Positions 4,594 through 10,573 of a stretch of DNA of 10,573 bases are shown in pieces (the first letter of the stretch is position 1; each line of letters opens with the position of its first letter). Source of the stretch: Clostridiales bacterium. Its GTDB lineage: Bacteria > Bacillota > Clostridia > Oscillospirales > Oscillospiraceae. The notes below the pieces were generated by a model, which worked only from the letters and a program-made list of their open reading frames with translations, was not told where the DNA came from and did no database searches. The DNA lies in NCBI GenBank assembly GCA_019418625.1, contig DYBL01000062.1, positions 1 to 10,573 of the forward strand, written 5' to 3'. The translations under genes and the position numbers were made by a program.

Positions 4594-6981
4594 CACCAGA
4601 ATGGTCTTGATGATCTGCATGCCCTCAGTGGCCTTGGCCACCTTGTCCAGGGCCATGGCAGCAGCGACCACTGCCTGCTCGTCGCTGTCCGTGGGGACCG
4701 TGATGGTGCCCTTGAGCTTGCCGCCCACCTGCACCGCCATGGAGACCGTGGAAGCCACAGTCTTGCTCTCGTCGTACTGGGGCCACTGGGCCTGGCAGCA
4801 CATCTTGCCGGTCTGGGCAGCAAAGCCCAGGTTCTCCCACAGCTCCTCAGTGATGTGGGGAGCGAAGGGATTGAGCAGCAGGATGAGGTAGCGCAGATCG
4901 CCCCGGGTGCAGCCGTTGGAGGACAGCTCGTTGACCATGGTCATGAGCGCAGCGATGGCGGTGTTCATCTTCAGGTTGTTGATGTCGTCCGTCACCTTCT
5001 GGATGGTCTTGTGGATGATGGCCTCGTTGGCAGGGGTCACCTCATAGCTCTCGCCGGCGCTCTCCGCCAGGTTCCACACGCGGTCCAGGAAACGCTTGGA
5101 ACCCTTGACGGCGTCGTTGGACCAGGTTGCTGCCTTTTCAAAGTCGCCGATGAACATGATATAAAGGCGCATGGTATCGGCGCCGTACTGATCCACGATG
5201 TCGTTGGGGTTGACCACGTTGCCGCGGGACTTGGACATCTTCTCGCCGCCCTCGCCCAGGATCATGCCGTGGCTGGTGCGCTTGGCGTAAGGCTCCTTGG
5301 TGGGCACCACGCCGATGTCGTAGAGGAACTTATGCCAGAAGCGGGAGTAGAGCAGGTGCAGCGTGGTGTGCTCCATGCCGCCGTTGTACCAGTCCACGGG
5401 AGACCAGTAGTCCAGGGCCTCCTTGGAGGCCAGGGCCTTGTCGTTGTGGGGGTCCATATACCGCAGGAAGTACCAGGAAGAACCGGCCCACTGGGGCATG
5501 GTGTCCGTCTCGCGCTGGGCAGGGCCGCCGCACTTGGGGCAGGTGGTGTTGACCCAGTCGGTCATCTTGGAGAGGGGGGACTCGCCGGTGTCGGTGACCT
5601 CGTAGCTGTCCACCTCCGGCAGCAGCAGCGGCAGCTGCTCCTCCGGCAGAGGCACCCAGCCGCACTTGGGGCAGTTCACCAGGGGGATGGGCTCGCCCCA
5701 GTACCGCTGACGGGAGAACACCCAGTCACGCAGCTTGAAGTTGGTCTTGGGATGGCCCAGGCCCTGCTCCGTGACCCACTTCTTCATGGCGGGGATGGCC
5801 TCCTTGACGGTCATGCCATTGAGGAAGCCGGAGTTGACCATGATGCCGGTATCGTCCTTGAGGGTGAAGGCCTCCTTGGTGATGTCGCCGCCCTTGACCA
5901 CCTCGATGATAGGCAGACCGAACTTGGTTGCAAACTCCCAGTCGCGCTGGTCGTGGCCGGGCACGCCCATGACGGCGCCGGTGCCGTAGCTCATGAGGAC
6001 GTAATCGGAGACGAAGATAGGGATCTCGGTGCCGTTGGCGGGGTTGATGGCACGGACGCCCTCCAGGCACACGCCGGTCTTGTCCTTGTTGAGCTCGCTG
6101 CGCTCAAAGTCGGACTTGTGGGCGGCCTCCTCCCGATAGGCAGTCACCGCGTCCCAGTTGGCGATGCGGTCCTTCCAGCCGTCCAGGTAGGGATGCTCGG
6201 GAGAGAGCACCATATACGTCACACCGAACAGGGTATCGCAGCGGGTGGTGTACACGGTGAGGGTGTCGCCTGCGGTGGTCTTGAAGTCCACCTCGGTACC
6301 CTCGCTGCGGCCGATCCAGTTGCGCTGCTGGATCTTGACCCGGTTGATGAAGTCCACGTCCTCCAGATCGTCGATCAGACGGTCGGCGTACTTGGTGATG
6401 GCCAGCATCCACTGGCTCTTCTCCTTGCGGATGACTTCGCCGCCGCAGCGCTCGCACACGCCCTCCACCACTTCTTCGTTGGCCAGGACGATCTTGCAGC
6501 GGGTGCACCAGTTGACGGGCATGGACGCCTTGTAGGCAAGGCCTTTTTTGAACATCTGCAGGAAGATCCCCTGGGTCCACTTGTAGTAGCTGGGATCGGT
6601 GGTGTTCACCTCGCGGTCCCAGTCGAAGGAGTAGCCCAGCATGTGCAGCTGCTTGCGGAAGTTGGACACGTTGTCGTGCGTCACCTTGGCCGGGTGGATG
6701 TGGTGCTGCACGGCATAGTTCTCCGTGGGCAGGCCAAAGGCGTCATAGCCGATGGGGAAGAGCACATTATAGCCCTCCATCCGCTTTTTCCGGCAGATGA
6801 TGTCCATGGCGGTAAAGGGCCGGGCATGGCCCACGTGCAGGCCCTGACCGGAGGGATAGGGGAACTCGATGAGGCCGAAGAACTTCTCCCGGGTCTTGTC
6901 TCCGGTGACCGCGGTGAAGGGCTTTTCCTCCAGCCACTTTTGCTGCCATTTCTTTTCAATGGCGGTAAAATCGTACTTCAT
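4555..6981 (-). CDS. leuS: Leucyl-tRNA synthetase
   Basis: An 808-residue class Ia aminoacyl-tRNA synthetase that charges tRNA-Leu with leucine; the length is normal for bacterial LeuRS. Motifs in order: the ATP-binding HIGH signature as HVGH (residues 49-52), an inserted zinc-ribbon-like segment with CTRC and CERC, and the CP1 editing domain with TTRCDTLFG and GTGAVMGVPGHDQRD (residues 333-347), including the Asp347 equivalent to the editing aspartate. A CPKC pair with QRETDTMPQWAGSSWYF follows, then KMSKS at 581-585, the anticodon-binding helical domain and the C-terminal domain ending LVNLIVKPQ. AAGGAG lies seven bases before the ATG at 6981. Expression is controlled by an upstream T-box leader. 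The odd feature is at the end: its last 39 coding and stop bases, plus three more, are duplicated 165 bp downstream. Confidence 0.99.
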   Translation of the reverse strand: MKYDFTAIEKKWQQKWLEEKPFTAVTGDKTREKFFGLIEFPYPSGQGLHVGHARPFTAMDIICRKKRMEGYNVLFPIGYDAFGLPTENYAVQHHIHPAKVTHDNVSNFRKQLHMLGYSFDWDREVNTTDPSYYKWTQGIFLQMFKKGLAYKASMPVNWCTRCKIVLANEEVVEGVCERCGGEVIRKEKSQWMLAITKYADRLIDDLEDVDFINRVKIQQRNWIGRSEGTEVDFKTTAGDTLTVYTTRCDTLFGVTYMVLSPEHPYLDGWKDRIANWDAVTAYREEAAHKSDFERSELNKDKTGVCLEGVRAINPANGTEIPIFVSDYVLMSYGTGAVMGVPGHDQRDWEFATKFGLPIIEVVKGGDITKEAFTLKDDTGIMVNSGFLNGMTVKEAIPAMKKWVTEQGLGHPKTNFKLRDWVFSRQRYWGEPIPLVNCPKCGWVPLPEEQLPLLLPEVDSYEVTDTGESPLSKMTDWVNTTCPKCGGPAQRETDTMPQWAGSSWYFLRYMDPHNDKALASKEALDYWSPVDWYNGGMEHTTLHLLYSRFWHKFLYDIGVVPTKEPYAKRTSHGMILGEGGEKMSKSRGNVVNPNDIVDQYGADTMRLYIMFIGDFEKAATWSNDAVKGSKRFLDRVWNLAESAGESYEVTPANEAIIHKTIQKVTDDINNLKMNTAIAALMTMVNELSSNGCTRGDLRYLILLLNPFAPHITEELWENLGFAAQTGKMCCQAQWPQYDESKTVASTVSMAVQVGGKLKGTITVPTDSDEQAVVAAAMALDKVAKATEGMQIIKTILVKNRLVNLIVKPQ

Positions 6982-7012
6982 ATACTTTCTCCTTTATATG
7001 AGTGAATCAACT

Positions 7013-7048
7013 AAAAAAACGCCCCTGACCCATCGGTCAGGGGCGTTT
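7013..7048 (-). terminator. T-box leader terminator
   Basis: Arms 7017-7030 and 7035-7048 pair perfectly over 14 bp (core CGCCCCTGACC / GGTCAGGGGCG) around a 4-base loop, followed on the - strand by seven U residues (7013-7019). It ends 31 bases before the leuS start codon. The T-box antiterminator just upstream would compete with its formation. Confidence 0.95.
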
Positions 7049-7269
7049 GAACGCGATACCACCCTGATTCGGCCGCCGGTCACCCGGCTGCCCTCAGCAT
7101 CCCCAGCAGGGGATCCGGCGGATAACGGTGCCTGCCGCCCCGCCCTACCGACCGGTTCAGGCGGGAAACTCCGGGACCAGTATACACGGACCTCCCCCAC
7201 CGGCTCGCAGCGGCCGCCGGCTCTCTGAGGGCGGGAGAATCCGTCTTTCTTCCCATCAAAGTCATTAAC
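7013..7269 (-). promoter_or_regulatory. T-box riboswitch leader of leuS, probable CUG specifier
   Basis: The leader carries the T-box sequence AGGGTGGTATCGCG at 7052-7065 on the - strand, directly before a terminator. This is the element that pairs with the acceptor end of uncharged tRNA to form the antiterminator. Stem I is recognisable: ACGGA (7240-7244) pairs with TCCGT (7186-7190). The AGAGAGCCGG segment (about 7217-7226) and the GAGCCGGTGGG region form its distal part. The specifier loop strand GTATACTGG places a CUG leucine codon at 7178-7180 followed by a purine, as is usual. A stem III hairpin (ATCCCC / GGGGAT, 7099-7114) lies between. Uncharged tRNA-Leu would be expected to switch leuS transcription on. 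The specifier choice is supported by the gene context but UAC is nearby, so it is slightly less certain. Confidence 0.93.
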
Positions 7270-7275
7270 ATGCCT

Positions 7276-7304
7276 ATTTTATGAGCGCTGTCGCCTTTTG
7301 TCAA
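7276..7304 (-). promoter_or_regulatory. leuS promoter
   Basis: On the - strand TTGACA (7299-7304) and TAAAAT (7276-7281) are 17 bases apart, placing the start near 7269, right at the base of the T-box leader. It lies about 20 bases past the rsfS stop, so leuS can be transcribed independently of the upstream cluster. No terminator is visible between rsfS and this promoter. Confidence 0.9.
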
Positions 7305-7323
7305 GGGCGGTTTTGTGCTTTGT

Positions 7324-7686
7324 TCAGTCCGCAGTCAGGATGCCGCTCAGGTCCATGGGCTTTCCGTCATGCCACAGCCGCTCCAGGCCATAGAATTCCC
7401 GGGCCTCCTGGGAAAATACATGCACCACCACGCAGCCGTAGTCCAGCAGCACCCAGGTGCCGTCCCGGTAGCCCTCCCGGCGCAGGGGATCCTCGCCGGC
7501 CTGCTCCTTCATGGCCTTTTCCACAGCGCTGCACAGGGCGTTGATCTGGGTGTTGGAGCTGCCGGAGGCGATGACAAAATAGTCTGCCAGCGTGGTCTGC
7601 TCCGTCACCTCGATGGCGCTGATCTCCTTGCCCTTCTTTTCATCCAATGCCTTGACGGCAATCACTGCAAGCTCTTTCGGTGTCAT
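7324..7686 (-). CDS. rsfS: Ribosomal silencing factor RsfS
   Basis: A 120-residue protein of the RsfS/YbeB/iojap family, of normal length. Family members bind ribosomal protein uL14 on the large subunit and block subunit joining, lowering translation when nutrients are short. Visible signatures are LADYFVIASGSSNTQINAL (residues about 33-51), GYRDGTWVLLDYGCVVVHVF (about 72-91) and the FYGLERLW segment near the end. AAAGGAAG lies a few bases before the ATG at 7686. It follows the LCP gene by 28 bases and is followed by the leuS promoter, so it is probably the last gene of the yhbY-nadD-lcp-rsfS transcript. Confidence 0.97.
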   Translation of the reverse strand: MTPKELAVIAVKALDEKKGKEISAIEVTEQTTLADYFVIASGSSNTQINALCSAVEKAMKEQAGEDPLRREGYRDGTWVLLDYGCVVVHVFSQEAREFYGLERLWHDGKPMDLSGILTAD

Positions 7687-7714
7687 AGCACGCTTCCTTT
7701 CTGTATAGTGATGC

Positions 7715-9328
7715 TCACGCCGCCGGATCCATCACAACGAATCCGGGGTTCGTGGCGCCGGTACCGGGATCCGTGGTGCCCGTACCGGGATCGGTGGTTC
7801 CGCTGCCCGGGTCCGTGGTACCCGTACCGGGATCAGTCGTACCCGTGCCGGGGTCTGTGGTGCCCGTACCGGGATCGGTGGTTCCGCTGCCCGGGTCTGT
7901 GGTGCCTGTACCGGGATCGGTGGTTCCGGTGCCGGGATCAGTGGTACCTGTACCGGGGTCGGTGGTTCCGGCGCCCGGGTCCGTAGTACCCGTACCGGGA
8001 TCAGTCGTACCCGTGCCCGGGTCCGTGGTGCCCGTGCCGGGATCGGTAGTGCCGGTGCCCGGGTCCGTCTCAATGGGCAGGCCGGTCTCCGGATCCAGCA
8101 CATTGCCGTTTTCATCCACCAAGGGCGTATCCTCCGAGGGCTCCTCCGTGACGGGTTTGGAGGGCTTCACAGGAGGCTGAGCCGCCTTGCTGTCTTCCAC
8201 ATGACCTGTGGTGGAGCTGACAGAGCCGTCAGCATTGACAGACATGATATCCAGATCGCTGAGGGTGCAGGGCTCCACAAAGGGACTGAGCTTGGTGTTC
8301 ACCAGCTCCAAAAGCTCCTCGGCGTTGGGCACCACATAGGACTGGTAGTTCTGGTAAACGCGGCTCCAGCAGGACTTGGGTGTATTGGGCATGGTGACGA
8401 ACTCCACGTTTTCCACCGTCAGCCCGCCCATGATCGCCTGCTGGCCGAACCAGCAGAGATTGGAAAAGCTCAGATCGGTCTCCACATTCTTTTCAAAGAC
8501 CTTGGCAAACTGGTTGATCTTGGTGATATTCTTCACCTGGAGCATCTGCTCCACCACGGCCTGCAAAAATGCCTGCTGGGTCTTGATGCGGCCCAGGTCG
8601 CCGTCGGGATAGCCATACTTCATATTGTTGTCGTGGCGGTAGCGCAGCACCTGCATGGCGTCGTCGCCGGAGAGCAGGCGATAGCCCTTCTCCTGATGGA
8701 TGTGCAGATCCTGATAGGGATCGTCATAGTTCATGTCCCGGGGCACATCGAACCACACGCCGCCCATGGCGTCCACGATCTCGCCCACGGCCTCCCACTC
8801 CACCACGATCTGGTAGTCGGGCTCAAAGCCCACCAGCTGGCTGATCTCCTTGTAGAGTGCCTGGATGCCCTCATCCCCGCCGCCGCCGTAGTTGTATACA
8901 GCGTTGATGCGCTTGATGTCGTAGGGGATGTTCACCATGGTATCCCGGGGGATGGACATGACAGTGGCCTTCTGGTTGGTCACGTCATAGCTGGCCAGCA
9001 GCATGGTGTCCGTGTTGCCGCCGCCGCCGGTATCCCGGCCCAGAATGAGCACCGTATAGTAGTCCTCGCTCTTGCGCTCACCGCTGGACTTGGGCCGTAC
9101 GCCCTCGCCGTAATCGATCTCCTCTTTTTCCGTCTCAGTGTCCTTTCCCGGCAGATCCGGCCGGACAAACAGGCTCTGACAGGCCACCACCACGATCAGC
9201 ACCAGTGCCAGCACCACCGCCACGGCGATGAGGATCTTCTGCTGCCGGGTCAGGCGGCTGGGCTTTTTCGGCTTTTTCTGCCGGGGCGCTTTCCCGCCCA
9301 TCATACGCTTTCCATTCTCTTTTTCCAA
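7715..9328 (-). CDS. LytR-CpsA-Psr (LCP) family wall-polymer transferase with a repeat tail
   Basis: A 537-residue membrane-anchored protein of the LCP family, which attaches teichoic-acid-like or capsular polymers to peptidoglycan outside the cell. A basic N-terminus (residues 1-31) precedes one membrane helix (about 32-50), giving an N-in, C-out topology. The LCP domain spans about 90-270: LILGRDTGGGGNTDTMLLASY, MSIPRDTMVNIP with Arg128, KRINAVYNYGG with Arg140, and LRYRHDN followed by DLGRIKTQQAFLQAV, which carry the usual Asp and Arg ligands for the pyrophosphate lipid. Residues 275-360 form a further folded part, then a Pro/Glu-rich linker and 15 DPGTGTT-type heptads (422-526). No sortase motif is seen. 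The start is a TTG at 9328, with AAAGGA overlapping the preceding stop about ten bases away; ATG codons at 9304 or 9301 are possible alternatives. Confidence 0.93.
   Translation of the reverse strand: MEKENGKRMMGGKAPRQKKPKKPSRLTRQQKILIAVAVVLALVLIVVVACQSLFVRPDLPGKDTETEKEEIDYGEGVRPKSSGERKSEDYYTVLILGRDTGGGGNTDTMLLASYDVTNQKATVMSIPRDTMVNIPYDIKRINAVYNYGGGGDEGIQALYKEISQLVGFEPDYQIVVEWEAVGEIVDAMGGVWFDVPRDMNYDDPYQDLHIHQEKGYRLLSGDDAMQVLRYRHDNNMKYGYPDGDLGRIKTQQAFLQAVVEQMLQVKNITKINQFAKVFEKNVETDLSFSNLCWFGQQAIMGGLTVENVEFVTMPNTPKSCWSRVYQNYQSYVVPNAEELLELVNTKLSPFVEPCTLSDLDIMSVNADGSVSSTTGHVEDSKAAQPPVKPSKPVTEEPSEDTPLVDENGNVLDPETGLPIETDPGTGTTDPGTGTTDPGTGTTDPGTGTTDPGAGTTDPGTGTTDPGTGTTDPGTGTTDPGSGTTDPGTGTTDPGTGTTDPGTGTTDPGSGTTDPGTGTTDPGTGATNPGFVVMDPAA
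7751..8065 (-). repeat. 21-bp coding minisatellite, 15 units, with 84-bp higher order
   Basis: Fifteen consecutive 21-bp units encode DPGTGTT-type heptads in the LCP tail. Numbering from the N-terminal side, the fourth residue is Ala in unit 5 and Ser in units 9 and 13, and Thr in the others, a four-unit period. Units 9 (7877-7897) and 13 (7793-7813) are identical at the DNA level. Units 3-4 match units 11-12 with two differences in 42 bases. This points to growth by duplicating blocks of four units. Confidence 0.95.
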
Positions 9329-9335
9329 TGTCTTT

Positions 9336-10526
9336 CTATCCTTTCAATGCGTCCCGCGCCTCCAGCGTGGCCCGGTGCACAGGGTTTCCCATATCGGTCA
9401 TTTCCCGGATGGTCATCTCCAGTCCCAAAAGAAGGCCCTCGTTCAGGTCTTTATAACACACGCTCCGTAATTTGTCCACCCCCGGAAAATCCCGGGAGGG
9501 TTCGATATAATCTGCCAGATAAATGACCTTTTCCAGCAGCGTCATCCCTGCATGGCCGGTGGTATGCCACCAGATGGCGTTGTAGATCTCCTCATCCACG
9601 CCAAACACATCCCGGGCCACGGCGGCGCCGGTCTTGGAGTGGAGCAGCTTGAGCGACACCTGCTCCAGTTCATCCAGTTCTATGCCATAGTGACTGCAAA
9701 GGGCCAGCTGGGACTCCATGTCCAGCTTCTTGGTGCAGTCGTGCAGAAGGGCCGCCACCCGTGCTTTTTCCACATCGGCGCCGTAACGCTCCGCCAGACG
9801 GATGGCCTCCTGCTCCGTGCCCAGCACATGGGGGATGCGCTTGTGCTTGAGATAGCTCAGCGCCACCGGCCGCAGCTGAGAGATGGACAGGTTCTTCAGA
9901 TCTGCGTTCGTGCCGTAAAGGCCCTGGCGGAGGATGTAGCCGTACACAGCGGGAGGCAGCAGCGCCCCGCCCTCGCCCGCCGCCAGCTTTTGCCGCAGCT
10001 CCGTGGAGGACACGTCGATCACGCCGGGGATGGTCAAAGTGAAGATCCTGGCCTGGGGATAGGTTTTGTAGAGGTAATCCCGCTGCACGGAAAAGAGTTC
10101 CTCCGTGTCCGCCTCTGTCCGGCCGAAAGCGGCGATGCCCGCAAGGGACAAAATTTCTTCCGGGGCATGCCAGGCCTGAAGGGTCAAAAACATGTCCGTG
10201 CCCATCAAAAGCCACAGCTCATCGTCGGGATACCGTTCTTTCAGCTCCGCCAGCGTGTCGGAGGTATAGCTCTTGCCCGCCCGGGAAAGCTCCATGTCCA
10301 GTACCTCCGCCTTGCCGTCCAGCCCCATCTGCTCGACGGCCAGGCGGGTCATCTCCAGGCGCTGGGCCGGAGTGGGGCTATGGTCGGGCAGGTCCTTGTG
10401 GGGCGGCAGTCCTGCCGGGATCACCAGCAGCCTATCAAGCCGCAAAAGGTCGAACACGGCCCGCGCCGCCGTCACGTGCCCCAGATGGGGCGGATTGAAC
10501 GTGCCGCCGTAAATACCGATTTTCAT
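9336..10526 (-). CDS. nadD-yqeK: Fused nicotinate-nucleotide adenylyltransferase and YqeK HD hydrolase
   Basis: A 396-residue two-domain protein. Residues 1-205 are NadD, which makes nicotinate adenine dinucleotide from nicotinate mononucleotide and ATP: GIYGGTFNPPHLGH with the HxGH motif (His14, His17), LPPHK, and the closing SSTELRQ (173-179). Residues about 215-396 are YqeK, an HD-domain protein whose family members are symmetric Ap4A hydrolases: His233, the His262-Asp263 pair in ALLHDCTKK, His296 in LLHSKTGA, WWHTTGHAGM (His321, His325) and YLADYIEPSRDF with Asp339. In Bacillus these are two adjacent genes; here the frame runs through with a short joining segment and no stop or internal ribosome site that I can see. 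AGAGG lies about 14 bases before the ATG at 10526, farther than ideal, with a weaker GGA closer. The LCP gene follows after seven bases. Confidence 0.95.
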   Translation of the reverse strand: MKIGIYGGTFNPPHLGHVTAARAVFDLLRLDRLLVIPAGLPPHKDLPDHSPTPAQRLEMTRLAVEQMGLDGKAEVLDMELSRAGKSYTSDTLAELKERYPDDELWLLMGTDMFLTLQAWHAPEEILSLAGIAAFGRTEADTEELFSVQRDYLYKTYPQARIFTLTIPGVIDVSSTELRQKLAAGEGGALLPPAVYGYILRQGLYGTNADLKNLSISQLRPVALSYLKHKRIPHVLGTEQEAIRLAERYGADVEKARVAALLHDCTKKLDMESQLALCSHYGIELDELEQVSLKLLHSKTGAAVARDVFGVDEEIYNAIWWHTTGHAGMTLLEKVIYLADYIEPSRDFPGVDKLRSVCYKDLNEGLLLGLEMTIREMTDMGNPVHRATLEARDALKG

Positions 10527-10573
10527 AGTATGAATCCGTTCCTCTTTTCATACCGGGCCCGGTACAGCGGCCG
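10523..10573 (-). CDS. Probable end of a YhbY/YqeI RNA-binding protein gene (partial)
   Basis: An open frame enters from the right edge and ends with TGA at 10523-10525, overlapping the nadD ATG by four bases (ATGA), a common sign of coupled translation. Only 16 residues are visible, ending LYRARYEKRNGFIL. This resembles the end of YhbY/YqeI CRM-domain proteins, which finish with a strand like LYK...K..IELP, and yhbY normally sits just before nadD in Bacillota. The short length makes this a context-based guess. Another frame closing nearby (ending AVPGPV) is possible. Confidence 0.5.
   Translation of the reverse strand, partial: RPLYRARYEKRNGFIL

Noticed and set aside
4279..7005. A 908-codon open frame on the + strand antisense to leuS
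   Set aside because: It mirrors leuS in a GC-rich sequence, its protein is an unbroken Val/Leu/Gly/His-rich composition without motifs, and it runs through the T-box terminator region and the duplicated leuS tail. leuS on the - strand has full family motifs and a ribosome binding site.
7751..8065. The regularly spaced 21-bp repeats as a CRISPR array
   Set aside because: There are no spacers: units are contiguous, 21 bp long, in frame, and code for DPGTGTT heptads. Because the unit is a multiple of three, several frames stay open by necessity, which also explains the antisense frames at 7315-7986 and 7752-8180.
8201..9526. A 441-codon open frame on the + strand antisense to the LCP gene
   Set aside because: It is a low-information shadow of the LCP and nadD-yqeK genes, with no recognisable domain, and it crosses the boundary between two real genes.

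Overview
The window looks like a piece of chromosome from a GC-rich Bacillota, most likely a gut Oscillospiraceae-type clostridium (Flavonifractor, Lawsonibacter or Oscillibacter relatives). That placement is inferred from Gram-positive Shine-Dalgarno sites, a T-box leader upstream of leuS, a type II pantothenate kinase, YqeG, YqeK and RsfS proteins, an LCP cell-wall protein and the high GC content. It is not based on any database search. Nearly all the sequence is core housekeeping; no phage, defence, CRISPR or transposase gene is visible.

Left part (1-4183). On the + strand lie the 3' end of a type II pantothenate kinase gene and an HD-domain phosphohydrolase gene, likely co-transcribed. 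They converge on a - strand set through a bidirectional terminator. The - strand set is yqeG (HAD phosphatase), efp (elongation factor P, with its own promoter) and an acidic zinc-ribbon protein of the CD1247 type. Divergent from yqeG is an unrecognised TIM-barrel-like gene (+) that converges on rpsU (-); the strong rpsU terminator overlaps its stop codon.

Middle (4184-4554). A 371-base non-coding gap separates leuS from rpsU. It holds a consensus rpsU promoter, a cluster of DnaA-box-like TTTTCCACA motifs, and an unusual structure. The last 42 bp of leuS (including its stop codon) are duplicated 165 bp downstream, and the 123 bp between the two copies fold into four consecutive hairpins. This is the best candidate for something undescribed: a small hairpin-rich insertion that duplicated or carried the leuS tail and left LeuRS intact.

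Right part (4555-10573), all - strand: the end of a probable yhbY gene, a fused nadD-yqeK gene, an LCP (LytR-CpsA-Psr) gene with a 15-unit heptad repeat tail, rsfS, then leuS behind its own promoter and a T-box leader with a probable CUG specifier. The yhbY-nadD-yqeK-lcp-rsfS order is a familiar Bacillota cluster combining ribosome biogenesis and silencing, NAD synthesis, dinucleotide turnover and wall-polymer attachment. leuS is controlled separately by leucyl-tRNA charging.
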